Source: Begonia masoniana
Lineage: Eukaryota > Streptophyta > Magnoliopsida > Cucurbitales > Begoniaceae
DNA: 64,000 nt
Reading direction: 5' to 3'
NCBI GenBank assembly: GCA_022432975.1
Contig: CM039502.1
Span: 14,725,143 to 14,789,142, forward strand
Both the position numbers and the translations under genes were made by a program. The notes beneath the pieces were generated by a model, which worked only from the letters and a program-made list of their open reading frames with translations, did not search any database and had not been told where the DNA came from. This document shows, piece by piece, positions 11,631 to 23,200 of this stretch; position 1 is the first letter of the stretch, and the number at the start of each line of letters is the position of its first letter.

Positions 11631-12565
11631 TAGAGTATCCTGTAAGGAATAAAATTACTTAAAAAGAATATATTCTCGCTCTTCGGCCGTGCAAAAGTTG
11701 GCTAATTTGAAAAACATACCAAATGATATCGAATTAGCTTCAAATTTTAACCATATAAACAACATATCATGAGAAGATAGTTGGCTCTGGCGAGCACGAG
11801 CAACCGTGCGCCGCCGTGGGCAACCGTCTGCCACCACGGGTGAATATGACCCTTGATAATGTACGGTAGCCTTTTGTCATGCTTGCTCACTAGGCACCAT
11901 ACAAGCTCATTAAGAAAGTGAGGTTCGTCTTCTTCGCTGGATAGTGTCGGCAGAAGAATGAAGGATGACATGAGGGAGGTGTCCAGCCGGAAGGAAGAAA
12001 AGGTCGACGGCCGGCGTCATCGTTGTATTACGAGATCTGAAAGGAGTGGAAATTGCCAAACCAAACCCTCAAAACTTTTATCCTTTAGAAAAGAAATATA
12101 CGGAACAACAAAAATTACCTTGGAGGAGCTGATTTCACTGTCTGCTCTTCCGCTCTTCCTAAGTAAAGATTTCTCTCTTTTTTTTTTCTTTAGATTTCCT
12201 TTCCCATTTTCCGTCACTTTCTCGGGAAAGAAACTCCAAGAAAATTAACTCAAAAAAAATAATTCATGGACTCTTAGCCCATGAATGTTGACCCTTTTAC
12301 TTTGTAAAAGGGATAACATAGATATCGTTTGGTTTTATGAAAAACCGGTTTACTAAAACGTTAAATAAGGGGATCAATTTTTTTGGTTAAAATTCGATCA
12401 TTTTCATACAAATTATTTTTCATCATGTAAGAGGAATTTGTAAGAACTCCTAGAAATCCTAGGTCCAAAAAAAAATGATCGGATCTAACTTCCGGATCCC
12501 CTTGCTATCACAACAGAGCCTGTGAAACATCTATAATTTATTTCATAATTTTGTCACATAACTTG
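11631..12565. other. Unassigned DNA between repeats
   Basis: It includes a GC-richer stretch near 11780-12030 with short ORFs on both strands, none with a recognisable domain. It may be internal sequence of an element bounded by the 0.85-kb repeats. Confidence 0.35.
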
Positions 12566-13453
12566 TGTTGGGAAAAAAATAATAATACCGGCGGGAACGA
12601 TGATAAAAATACCACCACTGAAAAACGTGGAAAGTACTGATCAGGATAATTCCCAGGAAAGAATGCTCTTGGCAATCTCCTTAGACAGAATTACCTTTCC
12701 AAGTAAGTTCCCAGGAAAGGCTGGAGGGACACAAACGGTCCGCTTAAATTCCAGTCTCCTAGACAGAACTTACTTACACAGTACAATTACACCACTAACC
12801 AAGCGGTACGAGAAACGATAGCAGATGCGATCCGAACAATACCAGGAATATTTTCCCACCACCGTAAAATAATAACGGCCAAGAAGTAAGAGAAAAATGA
12901 ACACCGAGAATTTTACGTGGAAACCCAAATCGGGAAAAAACCACGGGGACCGAGTCCAGAAAGATCTCACTATGAAAAATAGGAATTTACAATATTTTTC
13001 TAGATATCGAAATCCTAGAAAATATTCACTAAGAGAAATCACTACTCTTAGTATTCTCACCGTGCACAAAAGCACCACACCTATTTTTCTCTCACACCTT
13101 TCTTTTCTCTCCCTCCAAAAATCCTCACTCTTTTCTCTCTCCCTCTTCACTGAAGCTTGTTTTGCTTCTTTCTTCGGATGCTGAAGGGTGTCTCGAAACC
13201 ATCTATTTATAGATGGTTTTGAGTGACACATTCCTTAAAATAAGGAATGTGAACTCTGCAAAATTAGGCACCGCTTGTAGGCGCCGCTGAAGAAGAAAAA
13301 ACTTTCTTCTTCACACCATTTGCAATAAATGATGGGTCCCTCGTCATAAAGAGGGAACCCACAACTTGATCATCCTAAAAAGAATTAAGGTACCGAATCA
13401 AAATCAAAAGAAAATGAAATTAATTGCACCTTGATCTCCATTCTCCCACAACA
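12566..13453 (-). mobile_element. Solo LTR, 888 bp, minus strand
   Basis: On the minus strand it runs from TGTTGTGGGAGAATGGAG to CCCAACA and carries a TATAAATA box (13204-13211) in that orientation. The GTTTCCACGTAAAATTCTC segment resembles LTR ends of plant Copia elements. No matching second LTR, internal region or clear target duplication was found. The 153-residue minus ORF inside it has no recognisable domain. Confidence 0.6.
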
Positions 13454-13607
13454 CTAATACATTTTTCAATGCAGGGAAAGACAAAAGGCAAGTTTGTGAC
13501 TTATCACTGAAGAGAATCATGAGAGTTTTACGGAAATCTACTCCAAAGCAAAATCTAGCTATGTATAAAATTAGAATGTTATCTTAGTTTCCTGTTCCCA
13601 ATTTTGT

Positions 13608-14470
13608 CATAAATTAAATTCTATTTAATTAAGGAATTCCACTTTAGCAAGTATCGTATTAACATGTTATTATGAATGTTAGTATGCATGATCATATAAC
13701 TCATCGTATGTAAAGTCGCACACACTATGTAGTCTCTTACTTGTGGTGTTCACAACAAATGCGTACATCATATATAATATACCTCTAGAGGGCTGAAAAT
13801 TTTCAACCCAAGAGCGACTTACAGTTACTCCTCTTCTATTTCTCGTGTTTTCATACGTCACACAATATGTAGCCGGTGAGATATATTGAGTTCAAATGCA
13901 ACAAATCATACCTCCTGTAATATTATTCGTACATATAAATAGTTCATGATGCATGATTTAAGTATCTACTCTTTGCATACATTGAATGCATATAAATACG
14001 TAATATAATGCATGTAATATGGATCATGCACATTCTTGTTGTTTAACATACCAAATGATGCATGAAGTATTATTACCAACTTACTTAATCACCCTTTAGT
14101 TCTATCCCCTAAACCATGTTAAAAAAAAAAATAACTAGAAATTATTAACAATGTAATAAAATTGTACAATTTTTCAACGTATAACTTAAAACCAATTTAC
14201 ACCTTTACATTTCGGAGTCAAAAACTCTACTTATAAATCTGATTTCAACTTCTTCATTCAATCTCCAACACTCAACATTTCACATAATTAACATTCGTCA
14301 ATAATTGACTATTTATAGGCTAAAATCTCACTTATACTAGCAAATTACATAAAATTCTAATTTTTTAAGGATTAGAATTACATACCACTTACATTAATTC
14401 TCAAAGCTAATATTTGATCCACTCTTTTTAGTGCTTTAGGATCATTTCAAAGTCCCCAACAACTTCTCTA
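13608..14470 (+). repeat. 0.85-kb dispersed direct repeat, copy B
   Basis: Second copy of the repeat at 10785-11630, same orientation, offset about 2.82 kb. It starts at CATAAATTAAATTC and loses similarity after CAACAACTTCTC. Confidence 0.7.
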
Positions 14471-15367
14471 TGGAGCAACCCACTATTTTTCTCAATTTTT
14501 TTTTCCAATTTTTCTCAAAACTCTCTTTTATCCTCTCTTTTTCTCTTCACTCTCCTCCCTGGTTTTGCAGCAAGGAAGCACGACCTCTCCTGATTTAAGG
14601 AGAGTTTCTAGAGCTCTTTTTTGGCAATTGACATTTTTGCCCTTAACCAAAACAGTGCAGTTTTGCAATAAAACTAATTTAATCGATTTCAAACCTATAT
14701 AACTTAAGCTACCAAACTCCAAATCACATTATTCAAACGTAATTCTCTTTCTTAGGATGTCTACTTTGTCATCATAAAATTTCATAATATTTCATGCACA
14801 TTTGGCCATTCAAATGTGCAAGAATATGCAAATTGTTAAGTGAAAACAATTTGTATTTTTATCTCTTATTATGCATAATCCTCTATTTTATTTCTAATCA
14901 TGCATTTGTAGCACTCTAAAACTCATAGTCTCCATTATATCATATTTGCATCATTTAAATATAAGCAAATAACGTAACCAACTTTTCATATTATTACATA
15001 AACAATGAAGAATATGCTAGTTATTCAAATATCCAAGTCAAAGTATCCTTGTAATTGGTATAATTGTTATTACAATCTTTTTTATTAAAACCTTTACATA
15101 TTCACATACATTAATGTAACAATAAAAAATTTCCCACCGACGATTTTGACAAATTTAATTGGAGTAGGAGGGAATCAAACACAAATATAATTCCTCAACC
15201 AATTCATCTACGATCTAACAAAAAAGTTTAAGAAGATGTTGGGATATTTTTCCTTTAAAATGAGGAACTTAGCGAAAAAAAAAAAAACACACTCTCTTTA
15301 TTGTGTTCATTATACCATAAGGAAAATTGAAGTTCTCACCTCGCCAGATCTCGAACCACCGGGAAGG

Positions 15368-15410
<43 letters not shown>

Positions 15411-17242
15411 TTTGCTCACGAAGAAGGCGAGGAAGAAGAAGAAAAAGAAAGGGTTCAGGTTTATAAATAAACTTGAACCGGTTCACTCGAACCGAACCAA
15501 CCCAACCCAACAGTGAACTGAACCGGCCCAACCCAAACCAAATCGATTCACTTACCTTGAACCGAACCATATCGATACTGTTCACTCAACCCGTATTGTT
15601 CACCCCCGAATCGAACCCGACCTGAATTTCGACCCGATCAACCCTGAACTGGTTCAAAAATATACTGGTAAGGAATCTCTACCATTCTTGTGAAATTGAT
15701 TTATTAACGTAGGAAAATAATATTAAGAATTATTTTTAGGTAGAAAAAATTCCTAGAAGTTGTAAAAAATCGACCCGATTCGACCATAAAGTATTTCATG
15801 CATATTCTCTAATAAAAACATATTTTTATCACTAATTCGAATTTTGTATTATATTATTTGAATGCAAATTTATTAGCAGAAAACTATAAAAGGAAAGATT
15901 GGTGCGTTAATACAGAAGCAAATTAAAAGGGATGAAGATTATGAAAATCTTGAAAAAAAAAAAAATAAATCAATAAAGGAAATTATTTTTATCAAAATAA
16001 AAGGATTTGGCTGGATAATTTCCTAGAAAAAAAGGAAAGAGAAGATTTTTGGGAGGCTGATGAAAAATAAAAGAAAAATAACAATAAAAATGAGATTTTG
16101 ACAGTGGAGAATCAAGAAGAATCAAAGAGAAAAAAGAAGAGAGGAGATTTGATTTTTATTCTGCTGAAAGATCACGAGAAAACATGAGAAATTATTATGC
16201 TGAAGATGGAGTTTAATTTATTCTTTTGAAGGAGAGAGACAAAAAAGGGGAAGGACGCAGACAAGAAGAAAAGGAGAGCTTGGTTGCTGGGAAAATAAAT
16301 AAATTTGATTGACAAATGATTGTTTGGCATTTCTACAGGAAAATGTCACTAGCTTATAATTCATTTGACTCAAAATTGCTTGAGTAAATCGTGTACCTCG
16401 TGAAGAATTATTTGGCGAATTAGAAATTGAATAAGACATGTGACCTTCTTTTGATTGTAATGACAACCTTAGATGTGAATCTGAACAAATAATCTAACAT
16501 CAGATCCAATCCATACCCCTTTTTTATATTTATAAATAACTCAATTCTACTGTAATTTTTTAATTTAATTAATATATAGCTTAGTTATTAGGCCAAAAAT
16601 AGACTAATAAGTTAAAGTTTGAATTGAAGATATTTTTTTTAGTTCTACGTTCAAGTTGAAGGCTCCATTTGCACGTAAGGATAATTAAAGTTAACCCATT
16701 TGTAATGATAATAATAATTATTATTATTATATAATTGAGTAGTTTATAAAATTATAAATTAGTAGATTAATCTTTAAAATTATAATAAACAAGTAAATCA
16801 AATGCTCTCTTTCAATGCAATAAAGCTGCAAATGCGAATAAAACGTTACAGTGATAGTCTGCACCGTGAGTATTTGACTGTCGGTGCTCTGTGTTGAGCT
16901 ACCTTTTGAGTTTTGATTGTAAAGTTACTAGCTGTATAATCTATATGTGCATGAAACAAAAAAGTAAGGCACAAAATTATTTTTGTATTATTGTGAATAA
17001 AACTGTAATAAAACAGTAGCGAACACTCAAAGCTTAGACATTTTGTAGCAATAAGCAAATGTCAAATAATAGTGGCAAGACGAAGACACCCAGGCGAGAA
17101 AAATGGGTGTCCATAGTCTACTCCTATGCGTATAACTTTTAAGTTCTTGTGTAAAGAAGTAAGGTAAAAATCACTTGCTCTTATCTGGATCTCTAGCATA
17201 GACGATCCAAAGTAGGTCGAAAAGACAAAGTTCAAACTCTCT
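14471..17242. other. Intergenic DNA and expected GCN1 3' UTR
   Basis: No second gene is recognised. There is a CT microsatellite at about 15369-15408 and a patch of ACCGAACC-type short repeats at 15475-15600. The GCN1 transcript should extend left of 17243, but its end cannot be fixed. Confidence 0.4.
15369..15408. repeat. CT microsatellite
   Basis: About 20 uninterrupted CT dinucleotides. The apparent ORFs across it are artefacts of low complexity. Confidence 0.95.
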
Positions 17243-17285
17243 TCAGCTAGTGGCCAAGTCATCTTCGCTGTCTCCACTTTCGTCG
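17243..17285 (-). CDS. GCN1: GCN1 terminal exon with stop codon
   Basis: 43 nt after an ATGCAG acceptor. One base completes a Ser codon, followed by [13 protein letters not shown] and TGA at 17243-17245. The acidic Ser/Asp tail is usual for plant GCN1. The 3' UTR should continue to the left. Confidence 0.93.
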
Positions 17286-20200
17286 CTGCATTTGAATGCC
17301 ACAAGACCAATTAAAATGATTTTGCTCAGTACGAATTCTATTTGGCAGTGATTTCACAAAAAAACTGTCGATTCTATTTGATACATGAAAACTTCTCCTG
17401 TATGACTAAGGCAATTGACAGTACCACTCGCAAATAACTAAATTCTTGATTAAATTGTGTATAACAGATAAAGAGTCAGACAACTATTTTTTTGAGTAAA
17501 ACACTACTCTTGAATATGGATGCGAAAGTATATCAAGACACGTTTAGCTTTAGAAAAACGAACATTTAAATTATCATGTGAGACCCACTTGTTTTTTCTA
17601 ATTGAAAAAATCATAGAATGGGACAGAGTACTAAATTAAATCCAATTAGAAGTTTAGAGATTCGACTTGTCACGGAAGAAACTGTAAGTTGCTTGGTGTC
17701 AATACCATTATGGGGTCCAGGGCAAAGAGTATTTTACTTGATTTTTAAGGCAGAGATAGTATAAATATATCGGTCAGCAAAATCACTGACCTACAACATG
17801 AGGATCACCAATCTCCAAGCATAATTCAAATTTGAAAAAGGTAACCATGCATAAAATTGACAACTTCTCTATATAATATATTTGAGAGTATGGAAGTGTA
17901 CCTATGTTCAGGAAACTTCGATAATCGTCTTGCATCAAGGCCAGTGATAAATTTTTGTGCAGCTTGAATATTTTCTGTACCTGGAAATACATTCCCCAGA
18001 GTCAATTGAAAGGTGTGCAAATTTCTGAAATGGGGCTGTCTTTAAAAGAAACTAGAAAATATTTATTATACAACAAAAGATAAAAAATTCTACAGTGAAA
18101 TCAAACTAATACCCTTAGTCAACTGGAAACAGTGCAGTGCACATCTTTCTGCTGCAAGCCTCACTGGTGTACTTCCATCCTTCAAACACCCACCAAGAGC
18201 AGGGCCAAAGACTGCTACATTGGTTGATATAAATGAAGGATTTACCTGCAACACAACTTGCCAAGTTAATGATGCCTTTCATTATTAATTACATACAAAT
18301 AATGCATAGCTATGCGAAAAATTAAAATCCAAGGCACCTACTTTTGCAGCTGCTTTCAAAGCAGATAAGGCCCGTCTTCTTACTTCACTAGAATCATCAT
18401 GAAGAGTTGACTCTAGACATGAAAGGAGATCAAGATTTGTGGATAGGTTGTTCTCAGAAATCTGGATCTCATGAATTAATATCCTTCCTAGCGCCTTGGT
18501 TGAAGTTTCGCGAATGGGAAACTGCATGTATAAGAAGTGTGAACAACAAGAAGAAAAACTGTAATCAGAGATGATAAAAAAATCCTATAATGAAAGTACT
18601 TTCTCATCCTTCAAGGCGCCTCTAAGATGGTCTAAAATAGTCGGAAACAGTGGAGAGGCAGAAATTGCAGATGGATTGTGCCTGACTAGGGATGAAACTG
18701 CTAGCACCCAACCATGCCTAGAAGTCCAACTAGATAATGATGGCAGAACTAAGAGTTCTTCTAGTAAGTCTATCAGCTGATCTTCATCTACATACTGCAA
18801 TACCACTGCAAAAATTGTCAGAAAAGAAACAAAACAGAATCACACAAAAAATGATGAGCTGAAATGCATAGATCCTTGTCTTTTGGAGTTGAAAATGACA
18901 TTCAGAAATTTTAACATAACCAATATCAGAGATGTCTTTGCACTAGATAACGTTAATCTTCCTGTCATTGTCACGAAACAAACTTGGGGTTGATTTTGAC
19001 TTTTCTTCAAAGGGAACTTTTCATTTCAACATCTTTACTTAAAATCAAAGCCAATTTCAGCTTTAAGAAAAGAAATAAAGACAATATTGCACGTATCAGA
19101 TGTAATTTTTGCTATGTGGCAGAAAGGGAACAAAATGAGTTCCAATCTGACCTATACTTAATTCATCAAACTATAGCGAGTTTGAGTATACACCTCAAAC
19201 GTATATTTCTTGGTCCAACAACACAGTGCCCATAATATTTACCATTCATCAAATAACATCTTAATAAAAATTACAAAAGCTATAACAAGATTTTAAGCAG
19301 CTTCTATTTTTGCATTTATCGAGAACCTTCAAATCATATGACAGCTCTTGAAAAATTACTAAAAAGAATAATATTTTCTGTTTTTTATTTTAATTTTTAT
19401 ATCATAGATGATGTTCTTGATATCTTGCGGAATTACTATGGTTAAATATCTAGGAAAACTAAACTAAACTAAAACTATGCAACCATTCCATTGTGAATTC
19501 ACTAACATAGGTTATACAAAACTCCAAAAATTTTATGCAATCGGAGAGGTAGGTAGAAAACATTTATTTTATAATGAATAAAATAAATAAATCATTATTG
19601 TTCCAAAGTGGAAACATAATATTTATAAACTAATTAAGTCTTACAAAGCCAGTAAATTAACAGCAAGTGAAAAAAAGTGTTAATTAAGGCAATAAGTAAC
19701 TGGATGAAAATTAAAATAAGGAGAACAATTGCACACAATAATAGTGAATGTAGTATTGCCGATATATGAAAGAATAATTTTGAGAGATTAAGGTGATAGA
19801 AATGAAAATAAGAGATAAGCTATATATCTAATTATTATATTTTTTTATTATAAAATGTGAGGGTGTATGATGGTGAAACCGAGAGTGAGGAAGAAAGGAG
19901 AGAAAGAGAGGGAGAAAATAGAAGAGGGAAGAAGATTAAGCACCAATCATTGTTTCCCACAATCGTCATAGGCTAAATCGTGAAAGCAATGATAAACTAG
20001 AAATCCTCAGCTTTAGAAATAGCAAGATAGAATAGATAGATTCCATATTTTTTTTGTATAGTAACGGAAAAGAAATACTGACACTCCAGATCCGGCGAAA
20101 TACCTACTAAGAAACTACCACGAGTTACACACTCAAAAATAAATTGCTCTTGGCTACATTTCCCCCACCACTATAACTAATTATACCACCTCATTTTTAA

Positions 20201-23200
20201 TTCCCTAAACTACCCTACATTATTTCACTCTCATCAAGCAAATGATATGCTAGAGCCTCAGGCCCATTCAAACCACATTTTATTTCCTTGCATTTTTCTT
20301 ATATTTATTTAATATTTTTACTTGCTAACAATTTTGTCACTGATCAGATGACTACTAGAATAGGACTGGAAGGATAATTTTGTAACTCTGCAACCTTGAG
20401 AAGAGGTTTTGAAGCTTTTCTTGGTGGCTTAGCCGCCAATTTTGGCTGATTTGGAAAGAAAAACCAAGTTTTCTCTCTAGAGGAACTTTCTTCATCGTTA
20501 TGCTTTTCAAGTGTTTTCTTGAGTTTTCGATTTTACTTTACTATTGGAGTGTAGCGAGCTTGAGTATGGCGGAACCAAAGTAAGTTTTCCATCTTTTCAC
20601 TGTCTTGGAGGATCTTCCATTTAGTTTGAGTTTGGTTGTATTTTCCTTCATTAATCTATTTGTTCTAGGCCGACTTTCTTCTGTCATTCCATTCCCTACC
20701 CAGGGGGATTAGCGTGTTAAACTCAGGCTCCATTTCCTTGCCATTAAAACTTGTTTCTTGGTCCCAGACCGATTTTCTTCTGTCATTCCATTCCCTTATC
20801 TTTTCCTTGCCATTAAAACTTGTTTCCATCCCTGTTGTGCTTGAATCTCGCGAGACAAGTGCAACTCTTCGAGTTCCGGTTGCTCGCTCACTCTTTGTGG
20901 TCGCCACTTCCATGTACTTTCGAGTCTACTTCCCTCACCGGACTACCTCTCTCCCTTTCCGGTAGCCCAAACCCAATAGCCTTTTGCGAGTCGGTTGTCC
21001 GCCCTTCATTCATGGTTGCCCGCATCTGTGTCCACCATCCCATTTTTGTGTCAACAAACAACGAAATCCAAAGTCATTATTTGTTACTAAGAATTTTAGG
21101 AAAGGAATAGTTGTGGGTTTTAGAGTTAAATCTCCATAGTGGTCGTATGTTATCGTATTATCATATGGATGGAGTAGTTGAGGTGCTGGTCTAATGATTT
21201 TATGGATTCAAAGGCAGAAATGGAAGGATTGAACAAATGGGTAAATCCTATCGACAGCCAAAAGGACAAACCTTGAGAAATCCTCCTAAAGACAATTAGG
21301 ACCACAACAACTGTCCTAAAACCTCCTCCAATGATGCCCACACTCGTCCAAGAAACTCCAAAACCATTTACTGAGAAGAGCTGGTTAAGATCTTTGCCAA
21401 GTACCCCAAGAGGTAGTCTTGCATGCCCTCCCCAGTTGTGCTTCTTACAGCTATCAATTCTTTCTGCCAAAGAGAGAATGTCCTCGTTTATCGTCGATGG
21501 ACTACATTAAAGCACTCTAAGATTTTCATCTCGATTATACTTCCTTCAGCTCACTTGTGCTTTGCTTGTCCGTTTCTCATTCTACAAGCTCATACGGAAT
21601 AAAGAAGTCTCCTCCAAGATTCAAGTGTTCAAATTCAAGTGAAAAATCCTTTTAGAGCCTTATCTTTATATTGTTGTCCTTTTTGTAAGGCCAACAAAAG
21701 GACAACAATAAAACTAGCAATCACATTACAAGGTGACTAGAAAATTGTGGGTGCGTTCTTTTCATCTTTCGGCCCGTCAATGAGGGTTCAATTTGATATT
21801 GGGAGCTTCATCGGTAATATTTCAATTATAAATGGAAGATATAAGAAAAGAAATTTAATTTGAAGACTCGGTATCCTAATTATCTATTACGATTTTTGGA
21901 TTCATCGCAATGACATTCTATTTGAAGATAAATCTTCAAACATTATTTTATGAATTAATATTAATTTTCTTATTGTCAAATAAATTTATAACTCTAAGCA
22001 TTTTAAAAATTATCTTGTCTTCAATTTTGAAGAGAAATTATTTTTCATTAATTCTCAATAGCCTTGAAAGAGAGGATCTTTTTCTCTCCCGTCACTTTGT
22101 ATATTCATTTTTAGAAAAAATTAGTAGGCATTTTGCAAGAACGAGATCAATAACAGTCCTAAAGATTATATTGACTTCTATAAATACGCTGAACATGCCT
22201 GAGATATTATTCCTAATATGCTTGCAGAAGATATCCGAACTTGGTCATCATCATTATGTATCATGTCTTTCAAGAGAGAAAAAACACGAGCTTTGGTAAC
22301 ACTGCTTATGTTTTTCCCAGCATGTTTTATGACACCTTTTAAAGCAGTTAAGACAGCTTCGCGAACCCCACTGTCTGATGCCTACAATAGTCAAAACAAA
22401 TATGTCAGAATTAATACAATTACATCAAAAGTACATAAAATTATATCAGAAGTACAAGGTGCATATAACATCACCTGTAAACTCGAGAGAAGATCACTAA
22501 CTAGAGGGTCAACCCTCGTACTAAGAGCACTGAGCTTTCCAAGTGCAAGAGCAGCACTAGAGCGAACAGTCCTGTCCCCACACAACACGTTATTAAGCAA
22601 AGAAAAACTAAGTAGAAGAGAAATAAGTTCAACCAGTAAAAGATAGGCAGAAACTTCTTTGGAGACATAGCAACTAAAAGTCTGAAAGATATGTAGCATG
22701 AGAAATCAACCAGAGCATGAATATATGAAATTCTGATGTCCCACGGATCCATCACTCTTCAAACATTCGATGAAATTTTTTTAACTAATTTTCAAATTTA
22801 TATTTTGCAGGAGGATCGTATGATTCATCAAAGACATGAAATCATGTGGGCAATATTTTGTGGATATTATTTTGTTGAGGCATAAATGGAAGATCAAGCA
22901 CATGTCGAATGATTATTCGACTTTCAAAAAAATCTGCCTTGACACTGACCTCCGAGGAATATTTGCAATATTTGGCAGTCTTACTTATCTGTTTTGGACA
23001 ATGAGCTTCATGAAAATTGTAGCTAGCATCTCAAAGTTTCTAGAATGGAATGAATCGTGGAATGTAGACATCGTTTGCTTGGCCAACTAGTCCAATTACA
23101 GAGAGACTAAGTCCGAGTCCAAAACCAATCCGAGTTCAACCCTCTTTCTTTTTTTCAAGAAAATATTAGCACTTTAATTTTAGCTTATGTTGGTAGCTTT

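Noticed and set aside
11655..12248. Overlapping ORFs in a GC-richer patch as a possible small gene
   Set aside because: Frames on both strands are similar in length, none shows a domain, and the patch lies between two repeats.
12770..13231. 153-residue minus ORF and overlapping plus ORF
   Set aside because: Both lie inside the 888-bp solo LTR across its TATA box and leader-like region, with no recognisable domain.
21671..21708. 13-bp inverted repeat as a transposon end or terminator
   Set aside because: Isolated hairpin in an AT-rich intron with no duplicated flank; recorded only within the intron description.
21910..22299. 129-residue plus ORF overlapping GCN1 exon 40
   Set aside because: The minus strand carries the conserved HEAT exon; this frame is its shadow plus AT-rich intron.
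22836..23090. 84-residue ORF near exon 39
   Set aside because: No recognisable domain and AT-rich codon use typical of random intron sequence.
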